31,375 nucleotides of DNA from Ruminococcaceae bacterium UBA5406 (GTDB lineage Bacteria; Bacillota; Clostridia; Oscillospirales; Acutalibacteraceae): contig DHNW01000004.1 of the NCBI GenBank assembly GCA_002407675.1, positions 1 through 31,375 of the forward strand, given 5' to 3'. Positions 6,817-14,404 of the stretch are shown in pieces (within the stretch, counting starts at the first letter, position 1; every line of letters begins with the position of its first letter). Under the pieces are notes generated by a model, which was not told where the DNA came from, did not search any database, and saw only the letters and a list, made by a program, of their open reading frames with translations. The position numbers and the translations under genes were made by a program.

Positions 6817-7659
6817 TTGGCCAGAAAAAAGGGCGGGCTCGGCAAGGGCCTTGATGCAATCTTTGCGGAAAATGATACGGAAGAAGAACGCACGGCTGTC
6901 CTCCTGAAGACAAGTGAGCTGGAGCCGAACCGCGATCAGCCCCGAAAGGAATTTGACGAACAGTCGCTCAGCGAGCTTGCGGATTCCATTGCCCAGCACG
7001 GAATTTTGCAGCCGCTTTTGGTTCGTCCCATCGTGGGGGGCGGGTACCAGATTGTCGCCGGCGAACGCCGCTGGCGTGCGGCACGGATGGCCGGCGTCAA
7101 GGAAGTCCCCGCCGTGGTAAAGGAAATGACCGACAGCGAGGTCATGGAATTTGCATTGATTGAAAATCTTCAGCGTGAAGATTTAAGCCCGCTGGAAGAA
7201 GCGCAGGGATACCGGTCCCTGATGGAAAGCTATGAGATGACCCAGGATGAGGTCGCCAAAACCGTCGGAAAATCACGCCCGGCCGTGGCCAATGCACTGC
7301 GGCTGCTGAACCTTCCCAAAAATATACAGAATTTGGTTGGATCGGGGGAAATTTCCGCAGGGCACGCCCGCGCGCTTCTCAGCTTTCCTAATGAAAAATC
7401 CATGATGGAAGCGGTAAAGGCGGCTAAAGGCGGAGCTTCTGTGCGGGATCTTGAAAAAATGGCCCAAAAGGCAAAATCTCGTCCGAAAAAAACAAATCCA
7501 AGGAACCAGATTCAATATTATGAAGAAGCGGAATTGGCTCTGAAAGAAAGCATGGGCCGCAAAGTCCATATAGCCGGAACAAAGAAGCGCGGCGTCCTTC
7601 AGATTGAATTTTACGGAGAAGACGATCTCGCAGAGCTTATTAAACGCTTTGAGGAATAA
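6817..7659 (+). CDS. parB: Chromosome partition protein ParB (Spo0J)
   Basis: ParB loads at parS, binds CTP, slides along DNA and recruits SMC. The N-terminal 20 residues (basic, KGGLGKGLDAIF) form the usual ParA-stimulating peptide. The ParB domain follows with QPRKEF, GERRWRAARMAG and ENLQREDLSPLEEAQGY. The helix-turn-helix is TQDEVAKTVGKSRPAVANALRLLNL. The C-terminal dimer domain ends at residue 280. The start is TTG 6817, immediately after the parA stop, with AGGAGG at 6802-6807. Its substrates are presumably the two parS sites at 3349 and 5881. No clear terminator follows. Confidence 0.96.
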   Translation: MARKKGGLGKGLDAIFAENDTEEERTAVLLKTSELEPNRDQPRKEFDEQSLSELADSIAQHGILQPLLVRPIVGGGYQIVAGERRWRAARMAGVKEVPAVVKEMTDSEVMEFALIENLQREDLSPLEEAQGYRSLMESYEMTQDEVAKTVGKSRPAVANALRLLNLPKNIQNLVGSGEISAGHARALLSFPNEKSMMEAVKAAKGGASVRDLEKMAQKAKSRPKKTNPRNQIQYYEEAELALKESMGRKVHIAGTKKRGVLQIEFYGEDDLAELIKRFEE

Positions 7660-7682
7660 AGCGCTGTAAAAAACAAAATTAC

Positions 7683-7733
7683 AAAGTATCATAAAGTATC
7701 ATAAAATTTTAAATTGCCCGCAGAATAAGCGGG
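7683..7733 (+). repeat. Tandem 10-bp repeat and hairpin in the serS leader
   Basis: AAAGTATCAT occurs twice in tandem (7683-7692 and 7693-7702). A hairpin CCCGC-AGAATAA-GCGGG (7717-7733) lies just before the serS ribosome site. The space is too short for a T-box. The -10-like TATCAT in the repeat may act as a promoter element, but no good -35 is visible. Confidence 0.4.
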
Positions 7734-7750
7734 ACGAGGAGCCGTAAAAC

Positions 7751-9034
7751 ATGATTGATATGAAATTAATCCGAAAAGATCCAGAGAAAATTAAAAACGG
7801 CGCTAAGAAACGCAACTTTGACGCCGACAAAATCATTGATGATATTCTGCAGATCGACGCGCAGCGCCGGGAGGCTATAGCCCGTGTGGAGTCCATGCGT
7901 GCCGAGCAGAATGCCGCAGGAAAAAAGATCCCGCAGATTAAGAAGCAGGGCGGCGACGTTTCCCAGCTTATGGCAGATATGAAGAAGCTTTCTGCCGAAG
8001 TGAAGGAGGGCGGAAACGAAGTTTCCAAAATAGAAGAAAAGCTGAATACACTTTTGGCTAATCTGCCGAATATGCCGGATGAGGATGTCGTGGCAGGCGG
8101 AAAAGAAAACAACCGGCCGCTTCATTATTTTGGCGAAAAACCAAAGTTTGAAGGATTTACGCCGAAGAACCATGTTGAACTCTGTGAAAGCCTGCACATG
8201 ATCGACTACGAGCGCGGCGCAAAGATTGCGGGCGCCGGTTCCTGGATTTATTGCGGCATGGGCGCACGCATGGAATGGGCGCTCCTCAATTTCTTTATTG
8301 ACGAACACCTGCGTGACGGATATGAACTAATGCTGCTTCCGCATATGCTGAAGTACGAGTGCGGCTATGTTGCCGGCCAGTTTCCAAAATTCACCGATGA
8401 AGATTACTGGATCGCCAACCCCACCAGCAGCGACAAAAAATTTCTGCTTCCAACGGCAGAAACAGCGCTTGTCAATCTTCACCGGGATGAAATCCTTTCA
8501 GAAGAGGAACTGCCCAAAAAATACGTTGCTTATACACCGTGCTATCGACGGGAAGCGGGAAGCTACCGTTCCGAAGAGCGCGGCATGGTGCGCGGGCATC
8601 AGTTTAATAAGGTGGAAATGGTACAGTACACAAGGCCGGAAGATTCCGACAAGGCTTTCGAGGAGCTTGTCGGGAAAGCAGAGCGGCTGGTGCAGGAACT
8701 GGGGCTGCACTACAGGCTGAGCAAGTTAGCGGCAGGAGACTGCTCTTTCTCGATGGCGCGCACCTATGATGTGGAAGTTTGGATTCCGAGCATGAAGATT
8801 TATAAAGAAGTCAGCTCTGCCTCCAATGCGCGGGATTATCAGGCGAGAAGGGGAAATATCCGTTTCCGCGGAAAAGACGGTAAAATACAGTATGTGAATA
8901 CGCTGAACGCTTCGGGGCTTGCGACCAGCCGTGTGCTGCCTGCCATTGTGGAGCAGTACCAGAATGCAGATGGCAGCGTGACCGTACCGGAAGTCTTGCG
9001 GAAATATATGGGAACGGATGTTATCCGCCCATGA
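7751..9034 (+). CDS. serS: Serine--tRNA ligase
   Basis: SerRS activates serine with ATP and charges tRNA-Ser in the cytoplasm. The N-terminal coiled-coil tRNA-binding arm covers about residues 1-105. The class II core contains FLLPTAETALVNLHRDEIL, motif 2 in CYRREAGSYRSEERGMVRGHQF followed by NKVEM, and motif 3 in NASGLATSRVLPAIVEQYQ. It has 427 residues, the usual length. Some core positions differ from Bacillus SerRS (YKEVSSASNARDYQARRGNIRFR in place of REISSCSNFEAFQARR), consistent with a divergent subfamily. The ATG follows GAGGAG. Its stop overlaps the next start by four bases (ATGA). Confidence 0.96.
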   Translation: MIDMKLIRKDPEKIKNGAKKRNFDADKIIDDILQIDAQRREAIARVESMRAEQNAAGKKIPQIKKQGGDVSQLMADMKKLSAEVKEGGNEVSKIEEKLNTLLANLPNMPDEDVVAGGKENNRPLHYFGEKPKFEGFTPKNHVELCESLHMIDYERGAKIAGAGSWIYCGMGARMEWALLNFFIDEHLRDGYELMLLPHMLKYECGYVAGQFPKFTDEDYWIANPTSSDKKFLLPTAETALVNLHRDEILSEEELPKKYVAYTPCYRREAGSYRSEERGMVRGHQFNKVEMVQYTRPEDSDKAFEELVGKAERLVQELGLHYRLSKLAAGDCSFSMARTYDVEVWIPSMKIYKEVSSASNARDYQARRGNIRFRGKDGKIQYVNTLNASGLATSRVLPAIVEQYQNADGSVTVPEVLRKYMGTDVIRP

Positions 9035-9792
9035 ACGAGGATTTAATTGCAGAATATACCCGGAGCCTGCGGATCCCAGTCTATGACGTAGGACCGAAAA
9101 ATACACTCAAATTCGGTTCTGCACTCCGGCTGGTGCAGGAGACCAGCGAACAGCATCTGGGTCTGACGCATGTGAGCTATGAAGAACTCCGCAGCAAAGC
9201 GGGGCTGGTATTTTTCATTATTTCTACGCGTGTCAAAATTCACCGAATGCCGCTGCACAGCGAGAAAGTTGTCATTAAGACGCATCCGCGCGGCCGGGGC
9301 GGCGCACAGTTCTACCGAGATTTTAAATTTTATGCCGAAGACGGCTCTTTGTTGATTGACGTTATGCAGACGACGATTCTGGCGGACGCCGAAACGCATA
9401 AAATTCACCGGCCGCAGGAACTCCGGCCATTTGGAATTTATCCGGAATTCAATGTCGAACAGGAAGAGCGCATGGAACGGTTCCGGGTGCCGGAGAGCCT
9501 GCCGAAAGCAGGGGAACGGCGCGTTTTCCATTCGGATCTTGACGCGAACGGTCACATGAATAATTCCGTTTACGGCGATGTGGTTTCGGATTTTATTCCG
9601 GATTCTATCCGGGATCGGGCTGAAACGGTTCAGATCAATTATACATCGGAAACACCGGAAGGCGATGTGCTGAAAATTATTGCCGGTGAAGAAAACGGAT
9701 ATTACCTTATGCGCGGCGATAACGCGGCAGGAACCAGTTTTACGGCGCGGGTGAAAACAAAAGAGCAGGAATCAACGGATGCGGCAAAATAG
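9031..9792 (+). CDS. Acyl-[acyl-carrier-protein] thioesterase
   Basis: This protein belongs to the FatA/FatB-like bacterial acyl-ACP thioesterases, which release free fatty acids from acyl-ACP. It has two HotDog domains. The first begins at YTRSLRIPVYDVG and includes LGLTHVSYEELR and SEKVVIKTHPRG. The second has the catalytic-type motif SDLDANGHMNNSVY with conserved Asp, Asn and His. 253 residues is normal for the bacterial forms. It overlaps serS by four bases, so its translation is coupled to serS despite unrelated functions. Chain-length preference cannot be read from the sequence. Confidence 0.88.
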   Translation: MNEDLIAEYTRSLRIPVYDVGPKNTLKFGSALRLVQETSEQHLGLTHVSYEELRSKAGLVFFIISTRVKIHRMPLHSEKVVIKTHPRGRGGAQFYRDFKFYAEDGSLLIDVMQTTILADAETHKIHRPQELRPFGIYPEFNVEQEERMERFRVPESLPKAGERRVFHSDLDANGHMNNSVYGDVVSDFIPDSIRDRAETVQINYTSETPEGDVLKIIAGEENGYYLMRGDNAAGTSFTARVKTKEQESTDAAK

Positions 9793-9803
9793 CCGGACGG
9801 ATC

Positions 9804-9832
9804 TTGTTTTTCGTTAAATAAAATGATATAAT
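9804..9832 (+). promoter_or_regulatory. guaB promoter
   Basis: TTGTTT (9804-9809), 17 bp, TATAAT (9827-9832). The start point would be near 9839. A small hairpin, GGATGGGC-TGAG-GCCTATCC (9856-9875), lies in the leader. No purine riboswitch fold was recognised. Confidence 0.6.
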
Positions 9833-9908
9833 AAACTTTATATAATTTAATAGCTGGATGGGCTGAGGCCTATCCGTATGGCAATGAGGCTGAAAATGGA
9901 GGAACGGC

Positions 9909-11387
9909 ATGTTAAATACGAACTATAAGGAGAAGTTTGTAAAAGAGGCCCTTACGTTTGACGATGTTCTGCTGATTCCCGCAGAATCGCATGTTCTGCC
10001 CAAAGAAGTTCAACTCGGTACGCAGCTGACGAAAAAAATCCATCTGAATATTCCGCTTATGACGTCTGCGATGGATACGGTGACAGAGACACAAATGGCG
10101 ATAGCCATTGCCCGTGAGGGCGGAATCGGAATTGTTCACAAAAATATGCCAATTCAAAAACAGGCAGACATGGTGGACCGTGTAAAGCGTTCTGAAAACG
10201 GCGTGATTGTGAACCCCTTTTACCTTTCGCCGGAACATTCCGTTCATGATGCAGAAAAAATTATGGCCCGCTACCGGATCTCCGGCGTGCCAATCTGCGA
10301 AGACGGCCACTTAGTCGGGATCATCACAAACCGTGATCTGCGGTTTATGGAAGGTTCCGATTTTGACCAGCCGATTTCCAACGTTATGACCCGGGAAAAC
10401 CTCGTTACGGCACCGGTTGGCACGACACTGGCCCAGGCGAAGGATATTCTTCGCCGCCACCGCATTGAAAAGCTCCCTATTGTGGATGAAAAAGGGATGC
10501 TGAAGGGCCTGATTACGATCAAGGATATCGAAAAAGCGGTGCAGTACCCGAATTCTGCCCGGGATGAAGACGGCAGGTTGTTGTGCGGCGCAGCTATCGG
10601 CGTCACAGATGACGTTTTGGATCGGGTTGCCGCCCTTGTAGATGCGCAGGTTGACGTTGTTGTGCTGGATTCTGCGCATGGACATAACAACGGCGTGATC
10701 AACACCGTCCGGAAGGTCAAAAAGGTTTACCCGAATCTTCAGCTGATTGCTGGGAATGTAGCAACGGCAGAAGGAACTAAAGCCCTGATCGACGCAGGCG
10801 CAGACTGTGTCAAGGTAGGCATCGGGCCCGGCTCTATCTGCACAACGCGGATTGTAGCCGGAATCGGCGTGCCGCAGGTAACCGCCATTTACGATGCGGC
10901 CTGCGAAGCTCAGAAATACGGCATTCCTATCATCGCGGACGGCGGCATCAAGTATTCTGGCGATATCGTAAAAGCCCTCGCTGCGGGCGGGGATGTCGTG
11001 ATGATTGGTTCGCTGTTTGCAGGCTGTGAAGAATCACCCGGAGAGACCGAATTATACCAGGGCCGCCGGTTTAAGGTATACCGCGGAATGGGCAGCCTGG
11101 CAGCCATGGGTGAAGGCAGCCGCGACCGTTACTTCCAGCAGGATGTCAAAAAGCTCGTTCCGGAAGGCGTCGAAGGCCGTGTTCCTTATAAGGGGCCGCT
11201 GTCTGATACGGTTTATCAGCTGATGGGAGGCCTTCGTTCCGGAATGGGATATACAGGCTGCGCGGATGTCGGTGAACTTCATACCAAAGCAAAGTTCTGC
11301 CGCATTACAGGTGCAGGCTTGAGGGAAAGCCATCCGCACGATATCCAGATCACGAAGGAAGCACCGAATTACTCAGTCCGAAGCTGA
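9909..11387 (+). CDS. guaB: Inosine-5'-monophosphate dehydrogenase
   Basis: IMPDH oxidises IMP to XMP with NAD+, the first committed step to GMP. The (beta/alpha)8 barrel is interrupted by two CBS domains at about residues 95-210 (for example YRISGVPICEDGHLVGIITNRD). The loop GIGPGSICTTRIV carries the catalytic Cys311. GGIKYSGDIVKALAAGGDVVMIGS is the phosphate-binding end of the barrel, and the flap is in the YRGMGSLAAM region. 492 residues is normal. GGAGG precedes ATG 9909. It stands alone between the thioesterase gene and the tRNA cluster. No strong terminator follows. Confidence 0.97.
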   Translation: MLNTNYKEKFVKEALTFDDVLLIPAESHVLPKEVQLGTQLTKKIHLNIPLMTSAMDTVTETQMAIAIAREGGIGIVHKNMPIQKQADMVDRVKRSENGVIVNPFYLSPEHSVHDAEKIMARYRISGVPICEDGHLVGIITNRDLRFMEGSDFDQPISNVMTRENLVTAPVGTTLAQAKDILRRHRIEKLPIVDEKGMLKGLITIKDIEKAVQYPNSARDEDGRLLCGAAIGVTDDVLDRVAALVDAQVDVVVLDSAHGHNNGVINTVRKVKKVYPNLQLIAGNVATAEGTKALIDAGADCVKVGIGPGSICTTRIVAGIGVPQVTAIYDAACEAQKYGIPIIADGGIKYSGDIVKALAAGGDVVMIGSLFAGCEESPGETELYQGRRFKVYRGMGSLAAMGEGSRDRYFQQDVKKLVPEGVEGRVPYKGPLSDTVYQLMGGLRSGMGYTGCADVGELHTKAKFCRITGAGLRESHPHDIQITKEAPNYSVRS

Positions 11388-11456
11388 AAAGATTGTTTCG
11401 GCTTGCCGGATTTCGGGAAGAATTGACTGAATTTTAAATTATTTTTTAAATATCGG

Positions 11457-11486
11457 TTGACAAGCACATAGGAAATAGGATATACT
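11457..11486 (+). promoter_or_regulatory. Promoter of the tRNA Met-Glu-Val cluster
   Basis: TTGACA (11457-11462), 18 bp, TATACT (11481-11486). A leader hairpin GCTCCGC-TGAAAT-GCGGAGC (about 11494-11513) lies directly before the first tRNA. Confidence 0.75.
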
Positions 11487-11519
11487 TAATAAAGCTCCGC
11501 TGAAATGCGGAGCGGTTAT

Positions 11520-11596
11520 GGCGGCATAGCTCAGTTGGCTAGAGCATTCGGTTCATACCCGAAGCGTCGTTGGTTCGAATCCAATTGCCGCTACCA
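11520..11596 (+). tRNA. tRNA-Met (anticodon CAT), elongator type
   Basis: A full 77-nt cloverleaf with encoded CCA. The acceptor stem is GGCGGCA with TGCCGCT (G1-T72 wobble). The anticodon arm is TTCGG-TTCATAC-CCGAA. The T-arm contains GGTTCGAATCC. The paired 1-72 position and the absence of three GC pairs beside the anticodon loop argue against an initiator, and resemblance to the Bacillus elongator Met tRNA argues against tRNA-Ile(CAT). Confidence 0.95.
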
Positions 11597-11599
11597 AAT

Positions 11600-11674
11600 G
11601 GCCCGGTGGTCAAGTGGTTAAGACACCGCCCTTTCACGGCGGTATCACGCGTTCGAATCGCGTCCGGGTCACCA
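11600..11674 (+). tRNA. tRNA-Glu (anticodon TTC)
   Basis: A 75-nt cloverleaf with encoded CCA. The acceptor stem is GGCCCGG with CCGGGTC. The anticodon arm is CCGCC-CTTTCAC-GGCGG. It lies three bases after tRNA-Met and is transcribed with it. Confidence 0.96.
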
Positions 11675-11682
11675 ATTTTCAG

Positions 11683-11709
11683 CTTGCGCAGAAAATGCGC
11701 AAGTTTTTT
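11683..11709 (+). terminator. Terminator directly abutting tRNA-Val(CAC)
   Basis: CTTGCGCA (11683-11690), loop GAAAA, TGCGCAAG (11696-11703), then six T (11704-11709). The T-run ends at the base before tRNA-Val. It should end the Met-Glu transcript, yet tRNA-Val has no room for its own promoter. Confidence 0.8.
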
Positions 11710-11786
11710 GGACGCATAGCTCAGCTGGTTAGAGCGCTCGCCTCACACGCGAGAGGTCTTGGGTTCGAGTCCCGATGTGTCCACCA
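11710..11786 (+). tRNA. tRNA-Val (anticodon CAC)
   Basis: A 77-nt cloverleaf with encoded CCA. The acceptor stem is GGACGCA with TGTGTCC. The anticodon arm is CTCGC-CTCACAC-GCGAG. It reads GTG codons. It directly follows a terminator hairpin, so it must depend on read-through. Confidence 0.95.
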
Positions 11787-11793
11787 AGCGAAA

Positions 11794-11840
11794 ACCCGCA
11801 TGGGTGCTGGAATTTCCAGTATCCCGTGCGGGTGTTTTTT
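11794..11840 (+). terminator. Terminator of the tRNA cluster
   Basis: ACCCGCA (11794-11800) pairs with TGCGGGT (11827-11833), with the inner stems GGG/CCC and CTGG/CCAG, followed by TGTTTTTT. Confidence 0.85.
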
Positions 11841-11931
11841 GGTTCTTTGTCAAAAATCGGGGCAGCCTCAAATGGAAGCAGTGAAAGAGAGCGGCATAAG
11901 GGTTACGCCTAATTATTTTGCCAATTCAAAT
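11841..11931. other. Short stretch between two tRNA transcription units
   Basis: No gene, repeat or attachment-site duplicate was recognised. A short open frame runs through it but shows no ribosome site and no known motif. Confidence 0.4.
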
Positions 11932-11960
11932 AAAAAAGAGCCCGAAACACATCCAGGCTC
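11932..11960 (-). terminator. Terminator of tRNA-Val(GAC)
   Basis: On the minus strand GAGCC, a 13-base loop, GGCTC, then TTTTTT (plus-strand A-run 11932-11937). It lies eight bases past the tRNA. Confidence 0.7.
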
Positions 11961-11967
11961 AATCTGT

Positions 11968-12044
11968 TGGTGGACGTTATAGGACTCGAACCTATGACCT
12001 TTCGCACGTCAAGCGAACGCTCTAGCCAGCTGAGCTAAACATCC
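11968..12044 (-). tRNA. tRNA-Val (anticodon GAC)
   Basis: A 77-nt cloverleaf on the minus strand with encoded CCA. The acceptor stem is GGATGTT with AACGTCC (one GT pair). The anticodon arm is TTCGC-TTGACGT-GCGAA. It reads GTC and GTT codons. It faces the plus-strand tRNA-Val(CAC), so the two converge. Confidence 0.95.
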
Positions 12045-12220
12045 ATAAATCAAACAATATATACTATACCACATAGTTGAAAAAAAATCAAGGAAATCCT
12101 TTCAGGCCGTCTGAACCCCATCATAAACGGTTCCCGGCGCGATGGATGGGTTTCCGGCAGACCGGTTTCATGCGGCGGCAAACGGCACCGCCGCATGGCG
12201 TATCTGATTGGAGCGGTCCG
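12045..12220. other. Non-coding stretch with a perfect inverted repeat after spoIIID
   Basis: CATGCGGCGG (12169-12178) and CCGCCGCATG (12188-12197) form a 10-bp stem with a 9-base loop, just after the spoIIID stop on the minus strand. No U-tract follows, so it may stabilise the mRNA 3' end. Nothing else was recognised. Confidence 0.4.
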
Positions 12221-12484
12221 TCACGGGTGAGTGGATAAAGCTTTCTTATATTTCAGCCGGGTGGCGATTCCGCCGCGGATATGCCGCTGTGCTTTATTGT
12301 ATTCCAGAACGACTTTTACTTTCCGATACAGCTGTGGATCAATATATTTTAATCTCTGTGCGACGTCCTTATGTACGGTAGATTTACTGACGCCGTACTT
12401 TTTAGCGGCATTCCGAACGGTGGCTTTGTTTTCAACAATATATTCGCCAAGCGCTACTGCGCGTTCCTCAACAATACCTTTCAC
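12221..12484 (-). CDS. spoIIID: Sporulation transcriptional regulator SpoIIID
   Basis: SpoIIID is a small DNA-binding protein that modulates the sigma-E regulon in the mother cell. The helix-turn-helix ATVRNAAKKYGVSKSTVHKDVAQRL and the following helix with RHIRGGIATRLKYKK match the Bacillus protein closely. GTG 12484 is chosen because GGAGGGTGGA lies directly upstream; an in-frame TTG at 12499 would place the ribosome site inside the gene. This gives 87 residues, near the usual 85-93. A CATATCTA element upstream on its strand (about 12520) loosely resembles a sigma-E -10, which is a weak guess. The gene shows that the organism belongs to a spore-forming lineage. Confidence 0.95.
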   Translation of the reverse strand: MKGIVEERAVALGEYIVENKATVRNAAKKYGVSKSTVHKDVAQRLKYIDPQLYRKVKVVLEYNKAQRHIRGGIATRLKYKKALSTHP

Positions 12485-12593
12485 GGCTCCACCCTCCAAA
12501 CAATTCCGATTGTTTTATAGATATGCTTGAAAAGATGGAAATAGTACAAGGCAAAAACCAGAAAGCGCACGTAGAAACGGCCGTCCTGCAGCA

Positions 12594-12627
12594 GAAAAAG
12601 GCCGCTTCACCCGAAGGAAAGCGGCCC
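12594..12627 (-). terminator. Terminator of the aldehyde dehydrogenase gene
   Basis: On the minus strand GGCCGCTT, a 12-base loop, AAGCGGCC (by plus coordinates 12600-12626), then TTTTT. It lies about 30 bases after the stop. Confidence 0.75.
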
Positions 12628-12656
12628 TTGAAACCTGCGGTGTGCCGAAGGCCGGA

Positions 12657-14141
12657 TCAGTACAGGCCGAATTTACCGTCGCCGATGCTGATCAGGATAT
12701 CTTTTTTCTCACTGTAAGCGTCGAGAATCATCTTGTGGGTTTCCCGGCCGTATCCGGATTTCTTGTAGCCGCCGAAGGAAGCCCCGGCGGGGATATTGTC
12801 GTAGTTATTGACCCACATCCGTCCGGTGTGCACGCCGCGTGCCACCCGCAGGGCACGGTTGATATTGTGGCTCCACACGCCGCCGCCGAGCCCGTACTCA
12901 CTGTCATTGGCAATACGAATGGCATCTTCTTCGTCTTTGAACGGAATAGCCACCAGCACAGGGCCGAAAATTTCTTCCTGCGCTACGCGCATTTTGCTGT
13001 CTGCGTCCGCCAGAATCGTCGGCTGCATAAAGCTTCCTTTGGCCAGCTCGCCTTCTGTAATCCGCCTGCCTCCGCAGACCAGCCGGGCCCCTTCTTTCTG
13101 CCCGATTTCCACGTAGTCCAGAATTTTGCCGAGCTGCTTTTCATTGATCTGCGCGCCCATAACGGTGTCCTTTTTCCAGGGGAGCCCGACTTTAATCCGG
13201 TTAAACGCGCCGGCCGCGGCATCCAGAAATTTATCGTAGACATCCTCCTGGATCAGAGCGCGGGAACCGGCGCAGCACACCTGCCCCTGGTTAAACAGGA
13301 TTCCCATTTGCAGCCCTTCGATTGCTTTGTCCCACGGCATGTCATCAAAGAAAATGTTGGCTGATTTCCCCCCTAGCTCCAGCGTAGCCGGGATCACTTT
13401 TTTAGCTGCCGCTTCCGCAACCGTATACCCGACCGCCGTGGAACCCGTAAAGGCCAGTTTGCGGATATCCGGGTGGTCCAGAATGTACTGCCCGGTGGTT
13501 GAGCCGCGGCCGGTAACGATATTGAGCACGCCGTCCGGCAGAACCTGTGCCATCAGCTTTGCCAGTTCCAAAAGGCTGACGGGTGTGGCGGACGATGGCT
13601 TCATAACAACGCAGTTGCCAGCGGCCAGAGCGGGGGCCAGTTTCCACGCAGCCATCAGAATGGGGAAGTTCCAAGGGATGATCTGTCCCACAACACCAAT
13701 TGGCTCCCGGATAATCAGGTTCAGCATATCTTTGTCGAGGTAATTGGCTGTGCCTTCGTCGGCCCGGATGCAGGCCGCAAAATAACGAAACTGATCCGCG
13801 CTGTAGGGAACGTCGATATTTTTCGACTCACGCAGCGGCTTGCCGTTATCAAGAGTTTCAGCCATAGCCAGTTTTTCGGTGTTTTCGTCAATCAGGTCGG
13901 CAATTTTGTTGAGCATCCGCGCCCGTTCCGCCGGGCTTACATACTGCCAGGTTTCAAAGGCTTTCCACGCGGATTTTACAGCCAGATCCACATCCTCCTT
14001 GCCGGCTTCTTCGCAGGTGCACAGGTATTCGCCGTTGGAAGGGTTATAGCTCTGAAAGGTTCTGCCTTCTGTGCTGTCAACCCATTTTCCGCCGATGAAC
14101 AGCTTGTAGCGGTCATCTATGTACTTCGAGTATTTTCCCAA
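12657..14141 (-). CDS. NAD(P)+-dependent aldehyde dehydrogenase
   Basis: A class 1/2-type aldehyde dehydrogenase that oxidises an aldehyde to the acid. Seen: GVVGQIIPWNFPILMAAWKLAPALAAGN (cofactor fold), FTGSTAVG, LELGGKSANIFF with general-base Glu255, and FNQGQVCCAGSR with the nucleophile Cys289 (numbering from TTG 14141). EEIFGPVLVAIPF and GRMWVNNYDNIPAGASFGGYKKSGYGRE are further family motifs. The 494-residue length is normal. TTG 14141 is chosen over TTG 14162 because GGGGG lies just before it. It is a single gene with its own terminator and a promoter that holds a possible operator. The exact substrate cannot be read; similar enzymes take acetaldehyde, betaine aldehyde or other aliphatic aldehydes. 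Confidence 0.92.
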   Translation of the reverse strand: MGKYSKYIDDRYKLFIGGKWVDSTEGRTFQSYNPSNGEYLCTCEEAGKEDVDLAVKSAWKAFETWQYVSPAERARMLNKIADLIDENTEKLAMAETLDNGKPLRESKNIDVPYSADQFRYFAACIRADEGTANYLDKDMLNLIIREPIGVVGQIIPWNFPILMAAWKLAPALAAGNCVVMKPSSATPVSLLELAKLMAQVLPDGVLNIVTGRGSTTGQYILDHPDIRKLAFTGSTAVGYTVAEAAAKKVIPATLELGGKSANIFFDDMPWDKAIEGLQMGILFNQGQVCCAGSRALIQEDVYDKFLDAAAGAFNRIKVGLPWKKDTVMGAQINEKQLGKILDYVEIGQKEGARLVCGGRRITEGELAKGSFMQPTILADADSKMRVAQEEIFGPVLVAIPFKDEEDAIRIANDSEYGLGGGVWSHNINRALRVARGVHTGRMWVNNYDNIPAGASFGGYKKSGYGRETHKMILDAYSEKKDILISIGDGKFGLY

Positions 14142-14193
14142 CCGGAAGACCCCCTTCTTCAAAACAGAACATTGTTAAAATATTGTCAACATA

Positions 14194-14222
14194 ATTCAAT
14201 CACGATTATTCATGATAGTCAA
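14194..14222 (-). promoter_or_regulatory. Aldehyde dehydrogenase promoter with embedded operator candidate
   Basis: On the minus strand TTGACT (14222-14217), 17 bp, TTGAAT (14199-14194). An 18-bp imperfect inverted repeat, ATCATGA-ATAA-TCGTGAT (14216-14199), fills the spacer almost exactly. A regulator bound there would block RNA polymerase. The hexamers are moderate matches only. Confidence 0.45.
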
Positions 14223-14340
14223 AGCAAATAATGTATAATTATAAAGAATAAATTTATGTATATTGCTGCAATTATTGACATATGTCCAGGTCCTTTTTTG
14301 CCGGAGCAGGATGCAAAGTAATCCCATCGCAATGTAAAAG

Positions 14341-14390
14341 AAAAGGCAGAGAAACAGGACTTTTTCCTGTTTCTCTGCCTTGCATTTTTA
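14341..14390 (-). terminator. Strong terminator of the P-type ATPase-like gene
   Basis: A perfect 17-bp stem (14343-14359 with 14365-14381) with a 5-base loop. On the minus strand it is followed by TTTTCTTTTAC. On the plus strand a T5 run follows too, so it may act in both directions. Confidence 0.85.
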
Positions 14391-14404
14391 GAAGTCCCTC
14401 TGCC

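Noticed and set aside
7660..7750. T-box leader before serS
   Set aside because: The gap is 91 bases with no T-box sequence, no antiterminator and no terminator.
9840..9908. Purine riboswitch before guaB
   Set aside because: Only a short hairpin is present; the conserved three-way junction is absent.
11841..11967. Integration site remnant between the tRNA genes
   Set aside because: No duplicated tRNA 3' end, integrase fragment or direct repeat was found.
12642..13364. Plus-strand open frame of 240 codons opposite the aldehyde dehydrogenase gene
   Set aside because: The minus-strand enzyme has intact catalytic motifs across this interval; the plus frame has no start signals or domain.
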